DNA of 64,000 bases from DASXUC01 sp036505015. GTDB taxonomy: Bacteria > Sysuimicrobiota > Sysuimicrobiia > Sysuimicrobiales > Kaftiobacteriaceae. Shown in pieces: positions 35,087 through 43,523 of the stretch (its first letter is position 1; each line of letters opens with the position of its first letter). The stretch covers positions 5,272 to 69,271 of the forward strand of contig DASXUC010000116.1 of assembly GCA_036505015.1 (NCBI GenBank), in the 5' to 3' direction. Below the pieces are notes generated by a model. It worked only from the letters and a program-made list of their open reading frames with translations, had not been told where the DNA came from and searched no databases. A program made the translations under genes and the position numbers.

Positions 35087-36412
35087 ATGATGCCTCTCCT
35101 TCGCACCCTCCGCGCCTCCGCCGGCGGCCGGTGGGTGCCCGCGATCTTCGTCGCCGTGCTGATTCCCGCGGCCTGCGTGGCGCCCGCCCTGGGGCAGGCG
35201 GACGTGCAGCGCACCGACACGCACGTGTTCATCGACGGGCCGTCCCCGCATCGCGTCATCGTGGAGCGGCTCGCGGCCACCGTCGACGCCGCGGCGGACC
35301 GGCTCGTCGTTGGACGGCCCATCGACCAACTGCGGGCCATCCAGGGACGCCTCGAAGAGACCATCGGCGCGGTTATTGACCGCATCGTGCCTGGCTATAC
35401 GGTCGGCGGCGTTGCGCTGCAACTTGCAGCGGTGACCGTGGTCACGGTCAGATTCCGCCCGGTCGGATCAGTCATCGCGGCGGTCGCGGTCAATCCGGCC
35501 GCGCCCACCGTGCACGAGCGCGTGCTGCCGTTGGTGATTGGCCCGGTGCGCGCCGACGCTCCGGAGGCATTCCGCGCCCTGTATGCCGGTCTGCCCACCG
35601 CGGCGCTGTCCTGGGCGGCGGCCGTGCTCGAACCGCTCGCGCGCGAAGCGGTGGAACGCCGGCTGTCGGGGTTCACCGCCGCGATCCGGCTCCGCACGGA
35701 GGGGGCGACCCTGATCGCCGATGTGATCCTGGCGCCCAGCGATTCCCGCGTGATCCGCGGCATCGCCGTGGCGTTTCGGTCCGCCTCCGTTCCACTGATC
35801 GTGCTCGACGACTACGAAGCGCAGGTGGCCGTGATGGCCGATCCCCTGCGCGGGCTGCCGGTGGAGTTTGCACGCCAGCGGGTGCGCGAGCTGGCGGCGA
35901 TCATCGATCGCGCGCTGGCCGTCTTCCCCCCGGCCGTGCAGTATCACATCGTCGCGAGCTCGGTGCTGGAGGTCGGGGAGGCCACCCGTGTTGTGGTCTT
36001 CGCCGACTCCGTGCTCTACCGCGCCCGCGTCGAAGCCCAGCTCAGCATCGGGACCAGCGCGCCCGATCCGAGAATTTCGATGCACCTCGGACGGATGGTG
36101 ACGCCGGCGTTGGAAGGGTTCGCGGAGCTGCACATCGTGCCGACCACCCTGGCGCTGCGCTGGGCGGTCGGGGCAGGATACGCTCTTTCTCCGTCGACCA
36201 CCGTCGGGGTGACGTACGCTCCCACCAACCGTTCGGTGACCGCATGGGCCGCGACGCAGCTGAGCGGGGACGTCGGGCTGCGGGCGGCATGGGACTTCTC
36301 CCGGCGCTCCGGCGAGGGCGCGCTGATCTACCGCTTCAATGAATTTCTGTCGGGAGAACTCGTCGGCACGACCAAGGGGCATTTCTGGCTGCGCTTGGTG
36401 AGCAACCTCTGA
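35087..36412 (+). CDS. Exported protein of the envelope cluster, unknown family
   Basis: 441 aa with a signal peptide (about 1-36, ending APALGQA). The middle (about 60-300) is mixed helix/strand with VHERVLPLVIGPVRADAPEAFRALYAGLP. The last 130 residues alternate hydrophobic residues in short strands (ISMHLGRMVTPALEGFAELHI, STTVGVTYAPTNRSVTAWAATQ) and the protein ends ..FLSGELVGTTKGHFWLRLVSNL, suggesting a small outer-membrane beta-barrel or beta-sheet end. I do not recognise the family. Between bamA and the Skp-like genes, so an outer-membrane role is likely. Confidence 0.6.
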   Translation: MMPLLRTLRASAGGRWVPAIFVAVLIPAACVAPALGQADVQRTDTHVFIDGPSPHRVIVERLAATVDAAADRLVVGRPIDQLRAIQGRLEETIGAVIDRIVPGYTVGGVALQLAAVTVVTVRFRPVGSVIAAVAVNPAAPTVHERVLPLVIGPVRADAPEAFRALYAGLPTAALSWAAAVLEPLAREAVERRLSGFTAAIRLRTEGATLIADVILAPSDSRVIRGIAVAFRSASVPLIVLDDYEAQVAVMADPLRGLPVEFARQRVRELAAIIDRALAVFPPAVQYHIVASSVLEVGEATRVVVFADSVLYRARVEAQLSIGTSAPDPRISMHLGRMVTPALEGFAELHIVPTTLALRWAVGAGYALSPSTTVGVTYAPTNRSVTAWAATQLSGDVGLRAAWDFSRRSGEGALIYRFNEFLSGELVGTTKGHFWLRLVSNL

Positions 36413-36431
36413 GCCGCCTCCGTCGTCTAAG

Positions 36432-36459
36432 TTGAAAGATTGGCGCCGTACGGTACAAT
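36432..36459 (+). promoter_or_regulatory. Promoter upstream of the Skp-like/lpx operon
   Basis: TTGAAA at 36432-36437, a 16-bp spacer, TACAAT at 36454-36459. It lies 30 bp before the first Skp-like start codon, which is preceded by a GGAGGA ribosome-binding site. Candidate main promoter for the skp-lpx-lpt run. Confidence 0.6.
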
Positions 36460-36489
36460 AAGGAAGGTTTTCTTCGAGGAGGATCGTTC

Positions 36490-36957
36490 ATGCGCAAGCA
36501 GAGCAGGCGGATTCCGGTTCTGTGGCTGGTGGCCGCCGCGGTGCTCGTCGTCGCGGCCGTCGGCATCGGGATCGTGGTGTGGCGGGGCGAGCCCGTGTTC
36601 GGGCAGTCCTTTTCCATCGCATACGTCGATTTAGGGAAGGCGCTGGACAGCCATCCGCGGCGGGCGAGTTCCGAGCGGGCACTGCAGGAATTCCTGGCTG
36701 CCAAGCAGCGCGAGTTTCAGGCGCGGGCCCGGACGCTGACTCCTGCGCAGCGTCAGGATCTCGACCGCCAGATTCAAGAGCAGTTCGTCCGCCGGCGACA
36801 AGAGCTTCTCTCCGGATTGGACAAAGACATCCGCGCCGCGGTGGAGAAGATCGCCAAGGATCGCGGGTTCACGATCGTGCTGGAACGCAGCGCGGTGCTG
36901 TTCGGCGGCACCGATCTCACCGACGCGGTCATCGAGCAGCTCGGACGAGGTAAGTGA
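36490..36957 (+). CDS. Skp/OmpH-like periplasmic chaperone 1
   Basis: 155 aa with an N-terminal signal anchor (about 12-32). SIAYVDLGKALDSHPRRASSERAL is the start of the OmpH/Skp fold, followed by a Gln/Arg-rich coiled coil (REFQARARTLTPAQRQDLDRQIQEQF) and the closing strand KDRGFTIVLERSAVLFGGTDLTDAVIEQL, which is characteristic of the family. It should trimerise and carry unfolded outer-membrane proteins to BamA. First of three consecutive homologues; it overlaps the next by 4 bp. Confidence 0.88.
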   Translation: MRKQSRRIPVLWLVAAAVLVVAAVGIGIVVWRGEPVFGQSFSIAYVDLGKALDSHPRRASSERALQEFLAAKQREFQARARTLTPAQRQDLDRQIQEQFVRRRQELLSGLDKDIRAAVEKIAKDRGFTIVLERSAVLFGGTDLTDAVIEQLGRGK

Positions 36958-38108
36958 TCCCCGGCTCTCAGCCGCGCCGGCTCGTGCCGCTGCTGGTGGC
37001 CGTCCTGCTGGGTACGACCGTGGCTGCGGGATGCCGGCCGCGCGCCGCCGCCCCGCCGCCATCGCCGCCGTCTCCGGCGGCACGGCTTCCGAAGATCGGG
37101 ATTGTCGATCTGGAAGCCGTCGTGCGGGCGCATCCCCGGTGGGCGGAACTCGCGGCCATTACCGACGCGCTGAAGCGTATTGAAGTGGAGCTCACGCAGG
37201 CCACCGCGCTGCCGCCATCCCCACCCCCGGCGGCGGTCACTCCCACCGGTCTGCGGAAGACCCTGGATGCCGAAGCCGTCGAGGTGAAGAAGAACATCGA
37301 CCGCGAACTGGCGGCGCTGCGGGCGGAGAGCCGCCGGCGTCTGGATGCGCTGGTCGTGCAGCTGCGGGCCCAACAACAGAACAAGCTCGAAGCCGTGCGC
37401 AAGCAGATCCAGCAGGAAGCCGAAGCCGCGCTGGACGTCAAGGAGAAGGAACTGCGGGAGAAGCTGCGCGTCGGCGAGCTGGCGATCCTGGAAGAGTACT
37501 CGTACCCGATCCTCAACCTGCGCCTGCGGGCGGAGGTGGCCGGGTTGCGTTCGGAAGACGAAGCCCGGCAGATCCTCCGGCAGATCCAGCTGTTGCAGAA
37601 CGAGCGTGAGGCGCGCGTGGCTGACCTGCGGGACGATCTTGCCGATCAGTTCGACGCGTTCAAGGAGACCAAGGAACAAGAGGTCAACGACCGGCTGAAG
37701 GCGGAACAGGAAACCCTGAACCAGCACCTCCAGGAGCAGATCAAAGCCAAGGAGGCCGAGCTGGCCATCCAATACGCCACCATCGCGGCGGAGCGGCAGG
37801 CGCAGTTCCAGCGGCGACTGGCCGAACGGCAGCGCCAGTTGATCACCGCCGCGGAATCACAGCTGCGCAGCCAGCAGCGGGCGGTCGTGGGCGGATTGAC
37901 GGAGCGCGTGCAGCGGTTGCAGGCGCAGCGCCTGGCGCTGTTGGAACAGCGCCAGCGGTTGGAAGAGACGATCCTGGCCGACGTGCGGATCGAGGTGGCG
38001 TCGCTGGCCGCGCAGCAGGGGTTCGATACCATCCTCACGCACCTGGTCGTCAACGTGCGCGGCATCGATCTCACGGCGGACGTGGTGAAGAGGTTGAAGG
38101 AGCGGTGA
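36954..38108 (+). CDS. Long lipoprotein Skp/OmpH-like protein 2
   Basis: 384 aa. A lipobox ends at VAAGC (Cys27), so it is a lipoprotein. The Skp start IGIVDLEAVVRAHPRWAELA lies near residue 47, and the closing strand QQGFDTILTHLVVNVRGIDLTADVVKRLKE is near the C-terminus. Between them, roughly residues 90-340 form an extended charged coiled coil, about three times longer than in normal Skp (160 aa). The longer tentacles could span more of the periplasm. Starts at an ATG overlapping gene 1 (ATGA). Confidence 0.82.
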   Translation: MIPGSQPRRLVPLLVAVLLGTTVAAGCRPRAAAPPPSPPSPAARLPKIGIVDLEAVVRAHPRWAELAAITDALKRIEVELTQATALPPSPPPAAVTPTGLRKTLDAEAVEVKKNIDRELAALRAESRRRLDALVVQLRAQQQNKLEAVRKQIQQEAEAALDVKEKELREKLRVGELAILEEYSYPILNLRLRAEVAGLRSEDEARQILRQIQLLQNEREARVADLRDDLADQFDAFKETKEQEVNDRLKAEQETLNQHLQEQIKAKEAELAIQYATIAAERQAQFQRRLAERQRQLITAAESQLRSQQRAVVGGLTERVQRLQAQRLALLEQRQRLEETILADVRIEVASLAAQQGFDTILTHLVVNVRGIDLTADVVKRLKER

Positions 38109-38533
38109 GGCACATGCACATCGGCGGTCGATTCCTCCACGGCGCGGTGCTGGTGCTGGTCGCCCTGGCCATCCTCGCGGCAGGCTGCAGCCGGCCGCGG
38201 GCGGCGGTCGTGGATTCCGATCGTGTCATCAACGAAAGCGTGCTGGCCCTGGCATTTCAGAAGCAGCTCAGCGAACGCGAGCGCGCGATGGCGGAAGACC
38301 TGCGGCTGCTGGCGCCGCAGTTGAGCGCCCAGGATCTGGAAGCCCGCCGCCAGCTGTACATGAACGAGTTGCAGAAGATGAAGCAGGACCTGGAAAAGCG
38401 CCTTACCGAGCGCATCCGCGAGGTGGTCGCCGAGGTTGCGGCGCAGCGGCGGCTGAAGATCGTGTTCGTCAAGGATGCCACGCCCTACGGCGGCGAGGAT
38501 ATCACGCAGGACATCATCGCCAAGCTCAAATAA
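38105..38533 (+). CDS. Lipoprotein Skp/OmpH-like protein 3
   Basis: 142 aa from a GTG that overlaps the previous stop (GTGA); the ATG at 38114 is an alternative. Lipobox LAAGC (Cys28). AVVDSDRVINESVLALAFQKQL is the domain start, then a coiled coil with LNELQKMKQDLEKRL-type heptads and the closing AAQRRLKIVFVKDATPYGGEDITQDIIAKL. It completes three tandem Skp homologues of different length and anchoring. The lpxD gene follows after a one-armed repeat. Confidence 0.82.
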   Translation: MRHMHIGGRFLHGAVLVLVALAILAAGCSRPRAAVVDSDRVINESVLALAFQKQLSERERAMAEDLRLLAPQLSAQDLEARRQLYMNELQKMKQDLEKRLTERIREVVAEVAAQRRLKIVFVKDATPYGGEDITQDIIAKLK

Positions 38534-38538
38534 ACTGC

Positions 38539-38592
38539 GGGAACAAGGGAACAGGGGAACACGGGAACAACTGCACGCGTGTTCCTTTCCTC
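38539..38592 (+). repeat. Tandem array, 8-bp units (skp3 / lpxD)
   Basis: Four perfect-phase octads, GGGAACAA, GGGAACAG, GGGAACAC, GGGAACAA (38539-38570), followed by a weak complementary CGTGTTCC TTTCCTCC (38578-38593). Same unit as the array at 60875, so the family recurs 22 kb apart. Confidence 0.7.
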
Positions 38593-38626
38593 CGCGCATG
38601 CTGCCGCGCGTGATGGGGTTGCGACC

Positions 38627-39664
38627 ATGAAATTGAGGGAGTTGGCCGAGGTCGTGGGCGGGCGGGTCGTCGGCGACGGCGACGTCGAGATCACGTCGGT
38701 GTCCGAGTCCGCGCGCGCGTCGGCCGGCGCGCTGGTCATGATCCGGAACAAGAAGGATCTGGCCGCCGCGGAGGCGAGCGGCGCGTCGGCCCTCTTGCTG
38801 TCTGAGCGAATGGCTTCCCGCGCGCTGCCGGCGATCGTGGCGCCAAATCTCCGCTTGGCCTTTGCGCTGGCGATCCGCCGGCTCCATCCCTCCACGCCGC
38901 CTGCCGTGGGCGTGCACCCCACGGCGGTGCTCGGGGCCGGGGTCGCCGTCGGCCGCGGGGCCGCCATCGGTCCGCACGTCGTCGTCGGCGACGGGGCGGT
39001 GATCGGCGAGGACGTCGTCATCACCGCGCTCTGCGCCATCGGAAAGGACGTGACGATCGGCGCGCAGTCGGTGCTGCACCCGCTGGTGACCATCTACGAC
39101 GGATGTCAGATCGGCCGCCGTGTCATTCTGCATGCCGGCGCGGTCATCGGAGGAGACGGGTTCGGGTTCGCACGCGACGGCGACCGGTACGTGAAGATCC
39201 CGCACGTCGGGCGCGTCGTGATCGAGGACGACGTGGAGATCGGCGTCAACACCGCGGTCGACCGCGCGACGCTCGGGGAAACGCGCATCGGCGAAGGATC
39301 GAAGATCGACAACCTCGTGCAGGTGGGGCACAATGTCACGATCGGCCGTCATGTCGTCATCGCCGGGATGAGCGGCATCGCCGGCAGCGCCACCATCGAG
39401 GATGGCGCCGTGCTGGCCGGGAACGTCGGGATCGTCGATCACGTCACCGTCGGCGCCGGCGCGACGTTGATGGCGCGTGCCGCCGCGCACACCGACGTGC
39501 CCCCGGGCGCGGTGATGTCAGGATCTCCAGCCCTCAGCCATCGCGAAGACTACAAGATTCTGGCGATGCTGCGGCGCCTGCCCGAAGTATTCGATCGACT
39601 GCTCGCTCTGGAGCGCTCCTCCGAGCGCCCGCAGCGTCGACCGCCTCCCGACCGCGCCCCGTGA
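38627..39664 (+). CDS. lpxD: LpxD, UDP-3-O-acyl-glucosamine N-acyltransferase
   Basis: 345 aa from the ATG at 38627. N-terminal uridine-binding domain (LRELAEVVGGRVVGDGDVEITSV), then a left-handed beta helix of hexapeptides from about residue 100 with HPTAVLGAGVAVG, GDGFGFARDG and IDNLVQVGHNVTIGR; the His of GHNV is the catalytic base by comparison with E. coli LpxD. It adds the second acyl chain in lipid A synthesis, using the LpxC product. The 4-bp overlap with the next gene (GTGA) shows tight coupling. Confidence 0.96.
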   Translation: MKLRELAEVVGGRVVGDGDVEITSVSESARASAGALVMIRNKKDLAAAEASGASALLLSERMASRALPAIVAPNLRLAFALAIRRLHPSTPPAVGVHPTAVLGAGVAVGRGAAIGPHVVVGDGAVIGEDVVITALCAIGKDVTIGAQSVLHPLVTIYDGCQIGRRVILHAGAVIGGDGFGFARDGDRYVKIPHVGRVVIEDDVEIGVNTAVDRATLGETRIGEGSKIDNLVQVGHNVTIGRHVVIAGMSGIAGSATIEDGAVLAGNVGIVDHVTVGAGATLMARAAAHTDVPPGAVMSGSPALSHREDYKILAMLRRLPEVFDRLLALERSSERPQRRPPPDRAP

Positions 39665-41448
39665 CGCGCCGGTGGCCGGTGCGGGCGGCGATCAGCTCGG
39701 GGCTGATGATCGTGGTGATCGCCGCGTGCCCGGGCGCCCTCGCGTCGGCCCCCGTGGTGGTGATCGGCGGGCCGCGTGGCGCGGACGTCGTGCTGAACGG
39801 CCGCACCGTGATCCATCTGCAGGGCCTGGGCGCGCCCGCGCGCGCCGCCGCAGCGGCGCGGCGGCTCGACGCGCTGCGGGGGCCGGCTCCTCCGGTGATC
39901 GCCGTGATGCCCGACGGTCTCGCCGCCACGCTGTGGGTCAACGGCACCGCGATCATCTCCGTGGATCGCACCCAGGCGGCCTTGCGCGGCACGGTGCCGC
40001 GGGCGCTGGCCCAGAGTTGGGGACGGCAGATCCGCGCCGCGCTGCCGATCCATCTCCTTACCGTGTCCCCCTCCGCGGTGACGCTGCATCCGGGGGAGCG
40101 GCTGGTCGTCGCCGTCGGCGTCTTCCCCCGCATCCCCGTCCGGCTGTCGGGGTTCGATCGCCGCACGATCCTCGCGGGAGCGGTGCGTGACGGGATTGCC
40201 ATTGCCGGCCGCGAGGAGGGAAGCACGGCGATCCTCATCCATGCGGGCCGGGCAGCCGTCTATCTTTCCGTCGCGGTCCGTCCCGCATCCGCGCGCCTGC
40301 CCGCCAACGTGCGGGTATCGGTGACCGGCAATCCGGCCGATCCGGATCTCGTGCGTGATGCGATCCGGCAGGCGATTCTGCGCGCCACGAAGGCCCGGCC
40401 CGGGTCGCAGGTCAGTATCGGCGTGATCGATCAGCTGGCGCCTGCGCCCGGCCAGTTCGCGAATGCACCCGTGCGGGTGACGGTGCGCAACCCTCTGGCT
40501 GCGCCGGTGGACGGCACCGTGTATGCGTCTGTGGCCAACGTGCCGATGGATCTCGCCACGCCGGCGCGGCTGCTGATCAGCAACCGGCCGGAAACCGTTG
40601 TCGCCAATGGTGTGCTGTTTGCCGAGACGCTGCGGCCGGACGAGGCCGTGCGGTTGCTCTACCACCACACCAACGGCGCGGCCTCAAAGAAAGTTATCGC
40701 GGTGACGCTGGCCAACCCCGGGGAGGGTCCGGCGACGGTGTTTCTCACCGGGGCGACGGCCGGACCGTCCACCGACGTGATGTATGCCGGTTCGGCCGCG
40801 GCGGATCGGTTCGTCCGGCGAATCGCCGCCGGGCAGGGGTATCTGCTGGAGATCGCTCCTCATCAGTCGCACACCTTTTCGGTGGTGGAGATGACGCCCG
40901 GCGCGCTGGTGACCGGGCTGCTGCAGGTGCAGCTGCGCGGCGGCAGCCGGCTGACGGTGACCGTGCACATCCGCTCGCCGTGGCTGCTGGAGCGCACCGT
41001 CACGTCCGAGGTCAACCAAACCGCGTATGCTCATCCGCGAGGGGCGTTCCGCACGGCGGAAGTGAAGATCACCCGCACCGTCCGCAGCGGCGAGCGGGTC
41101 GTCCTCACCGATCTCGGTTTTGCCGTGACGCCCGACGATCCGGCGACCGGAGAGCGCCTCGCCGGAGACTACGGCATTCTCTACCGCCTGACCGTTGAGC
41201 TGGTCAACCAATCGGACCGTGAGGCGGCGTTCACCATCAGCGCGCAGGCCCTCAGCGGGCCGTCGCGGGGCATGCTGCTCGTCGCCGGCACGCCGGTGGA
41301 CTTCGGGCTGCTGCGGATCGGCGAGGAGCGCGCCCTCACCACGATCGACCTGGCTGCGGGCGAATCCAGAACCGTGGAGATGCTGACGATGCCGGCGGCC
41401 GGATCATTCTATCCCGTGCGGCTGACCATGCGGGGCGCGGCGAAATGA
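39661..41448 (+). CDS. Exported protein of the lpx operon, unknown family
   Basis: 595 aa from the GTG at 39661 overlapping the lpxD stop; open frame upstream of this point is antisense-like and inside lpxD. Signal peptide to about 31. Residues 35-130 include ADVVLNGRTVIHLQ and LWVNGTAIISVDRTQA; the middle and end are beta-rich, Ig-like stretches (VRVTVRNPLAAPVDGTVYAS, YRLTVELVNQSDREAAFTISAQ), and no catalytic motif is evident. It overlaps lpxC by 4 bp. Its fixed place among lipid A genes suggests a periplasmic or surface structural role, but this is inference. Confidence 0.65.
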   Translation: MTRRWPVRAAISSGLMIVVIAACPGALASAPVVVIGGPRGADVVLNGRTVIHLQGLGAPARAAAAARRLDALRGPAPPVIAVMPDGLAATLWVNGTAIISVDRTQAALRGTVPRALAQSWGRQIRAALPIHLLTVSPSAVTLHPGERLVVAVGVFPRIPVRLSGFDRRTILAGAVRDGIAIAGREEGSTAILIHAGRAAVYLSVAVRPASARLPANVRVSVTGNPADPDLVRDAIRQAILRATKARPGSQVSIGVIDQLAPAPGQFANAPVRVTVRNPLAAPVDGTVYASVANVPMDLATPARLLISNRPETVVANGVLFAETLRPDEAVRLLYHHTNGAASKKVIAVTLANPGEGPATVFLTGATAGPSTDVMYAGSAAADRFVRRIAAGQGYLLEIAPHQSHTFSVVEMTPGALVTGLLQVQLRGGSRLTVTVHIRSPWLLERTVTSEVNQTAYAHPRGAFRTAEVKITRTVRSGERVVLTDLGFAVTPDDPATGERLAGDYGILYRLTVELVNQSDREAAFTISAQALSGPSRGMLLVAGTPVDFGLLRIGEERALTTIDLAAGESRTVEMLTMPAAGSFYPVRLTMRGAAK

Positions 41449-42293
41449 ATCCCGCGCCGAGCGCACAGCGCACGATCAGCCGGGCGTGCGTCCTGGCCGG
41501 CTACGGGCTGCACACGGGGGAACGCACGGCCGTGCGGTGTCTCCCCGCGCCGAAGGGCACCGGCGTCACGTTCGTGCTGAACGGGGTCGAGATTCCCGCC
41601 CGGCTCGACGCCGTGGTGGATAGCCACCGCGGAGTGACGCTCGGGCGCGGAGGCGTCGTCGTCCGCACGGTCGAGCATCTGCTGGCCGCGGCCAGCGCCT
41701 TAGGCATCGCCAACCTCCGGGTCGAAGTGGACGGTGAGGAGCTTCCCGCGCTGGACGGCAGCGCACGGCCTTTCGCCGATGCGCTGACTGCCGCCGGGGC
41801 CGTCACGCAGGGCGTCGCGTGGAGGCCGGTCGATCTCGCCGAACCAGTCTGGGTGAGCCGCGGAGCCACGTTCGTGCTGGCGCTTCCGGCTCCGATCCTG
41901 CGCGTCACGTACGTGGTCCCGACGGGCATCCCCTCGCTGGGTACGCAGAGCATCGACATCCGCGATCCCGCCGGAGTATTCACCGAGCAGCTCGCGCCGG
42001 CGCGGACGTGGGGCTTTGCGTCTGAGGCGGCCGCGTTGCGGGCGGAAGGCCTCGCCCGGGGCGCGTCGGAAGACAATACGCTGGGGTTGGGGCCGGAGGG
42101 CTTCCTGTGGCCGCCACGATTTGATGACGAGCCCGCCCGGCATAAGGTCCTCGACCTGCTCGGCGATATCGCGCTGCTGGGGCGGCCGCTCCGGGCGCAC
42201 GTGCTGGCGGTGGCTGCCGGGCACGCCTTGCACGTCGAACTCGCGCGAGCCATCGAGAAGCGTCAGGAGGCAGCAGATGGTTCTGGAGCGTGA
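41445..42293 (+). CDS. lpxC: LpxC, UDP-3-O-acyl-GlcNAc deacetylase
   Basis: 282 aa. Zinc site His/His/Asp: VRTVEHLLAA gives the first His, RHKVLDLLGDIALLG gives the HxxxD pair. The general-base Glu precedes the first His, and AGHALH near the end holds the conserved catalytic His. GLHTGERTAV at 20-29 is the typical start. It catalyses the committed step of lipid A synthesis. It overlaps the upstream exported-protein gene by 4 bp and fabZ by 17 bp. Confidence 0.96.
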   Translation: MNPAPSAQRTISRACVLAGYGLHTGERTAVRCLPAPKGTGVTFVLNGVEIPARLDAVVDSHRGVTLGRGGVVVRTVEHLLAAASALGIANLRVEVDGEELPALDGSARPFADALTAAGAVTQGVAWRPVDLAEPVWVSRGATFVLALPAPILRVTYVVPTGIPSLGTQSIDIRDPAGVFTEQLAPARTWGFASEAAALRAEGLARGASEDNTLGLGPEGFLWPPRFDDEPARHKVLDLLGDIALLGRPLRAHVLAVAAGHALHVELARAIEKRQEAADGSGA

Positions 42294-42720
42294 AGACATC
42301 GAGCGGATCATCCCTCACCGCCCGCCGTTCTTGTTCGTCGATCGCATCCTCGAGTTCGATGAGGTCGGCCGGAAGATCGTCGGCGAATACCTCGTCCGCG
42401 GCGACGAGTGGTTCTTCGCGGGGCATTTTCCCGGCCGTCCCGTGATGCCCGGCGTGCTGATCATCGAAGCGCTCGCGCAGACCGCGGCGTGTATGATCCT
42501 GCGGGCGCCGTCGTTCACCGACCGCACGCCGTACTTCGCACGGATCGACAACGCCCGGTTTCGACGCCCGGTCTCCCCCGGGGACAGGCTGGTGATGGAA
42601 GTCTCCCTGTTGTGGATCAAGGGCCGCGTTGGACGCACCACCAGCCGGGCCACGGTCGGCGGCGTCGTGGTGGCGGAGGCGGAGTTCACCAGCGTCGCCG
42701 GGGAGGAGCCGGCGGTATGA
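42277..42720 (+). CDS. fabZ: FabZ, 3-hydroxyacyl-ACP dehydratase
   Basis: 147 aa from the ATG at 42277, with AGGAGG about 8 bp upstream inside the lpxC end. IIPHRPPFLFVDRI at the start; the hot-dog helix AGHFPGRPVMPGVLIIEALAQTA holds the catalytic His and Glu. It dehydrates 3-hydroxyacyl-ACP in fatty acid synthesis and competes with LpxA/LpxD for the same substrate; the lpxC-fabZ-lpxA order is widely conserved. Confidence 0.96.
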   Translation: MVLEREDIERIIPHRPPFLFVDRILEFDEVGRKIVGEYLVRGDEWFFAGHFPGRPVMPGVLIIEALAQTAACMILRAPSFTDRTPYFARIDNARFRRPVSPGDRLVMEVSLLWIKGRVGRTTSRATVGGVVVAEAEFTSVAGEEPAV

Positions 42721-43523
42721 GCGTGACCGTGCACGCCACCGCCGTCGTGGATCCGTCCGCGGATCTGGGCGACAGCGTCGACGTCGGCGCCTACGCCGTG
42801 ATCGGGCCCCGCGTCAGTGTCGGCCCCGCCACGATCGTCGGCCCACACGTGATCATCGAACAGGATGTGCGGATCGGCGCAGGCAACCGGATTCATGCCG
42901 GGGCCGCCATCGGCGGCTCGCCTCAACACCGCGACTATGCCGGTGAGCGCACCTACGTGCGGATCGGGGACCGGAACGTGATCCGTGAATACGCCACCAT
43001 CCACCGCGGGTTCGGTGAGGGCACGGCCACCGAGATCGGCGACGATACGATGATCATGGCCGGCGCGCATGTCAGCCACAACTGTCGGATTGGCAACGGC
43101 GCGGTCATCGTCAACGCCGCGATGCTGGCGGGGTTCGCCCAGATCGGCGAGCAGGCCAACATCAGCGGTTTGGTGGGGGTGCACCAGTTTGTGCGCGTCG
43201 GGCGCCTGGCGATGGTCGGGCCGGTGTCCATGGTGCGGCAGGATGTGCCGCCGTTCATCCTGACCGCGGGCCCGTCCGCCCGCGCGTACGGCTTGAACGT
43301 CATCGGGCTGACGCGCGCCGGCGTCGCCGCCGAGCACCGTGACGCGTTGAAGCAGGCGTTTGCCCTCCTGTACCGCCGGCGGCTCGCCCTGCCCACGGCG
43401 CTGGGGCGCATGGAAGACGAACTCGGGACCGATCCGTACGTCCGGCAGCTGATCGATTTTCTGACCGCCGGAACGCACCGGCGCGGAATCGTGCCGTGGT
43501 CGCGCGAAGCCCCATCGGACTGA
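42717..43523 (+). CDS. lpxA: LpxA, UDP-GlcNAc acyltransferase
   Basis: 268 aa from the ATG at 42717 overlapping fabZ (ATGA). Left-handed beta helix, then a C-terminal helical domain. QHRDYAGERTYVRIGDRNVIREYATIHRG and AHVSHNC (catalytic His) align with E. coli LpxA, as does VGVHQF. The E. coli LAGH motif reads LAGF here, a change at a residue that helps bind substrate. It acylates UDP-GlcNAc at the 3-position, the first lipid A step. It overlaps lpxI by 28 bp. Confidence 0.95.
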   Translation: MSVTVHATAVVDPSADLGDSVDVGAYAVIGPRVSVGPATIVGPHVIIEQDVRIGAGNRIHAGAAIGGSPQHRDYAGERTYVRIGDRNVIREYATIHRGFGEGTATEIGDDTMIMAGAHVSHNCRIGNGAVIVNAAMLAGFAQIGEQANISGLVGVHQFVRVGRLAMVGPVSMVRQDVPPFILTAGPSARAYGLNVIGLTRAGVAAEHRDALKQAFALLYRRRLALPTALGRMEDELGTDPYVRQLIDFLTAGTHRRGIVPWSREAPSD

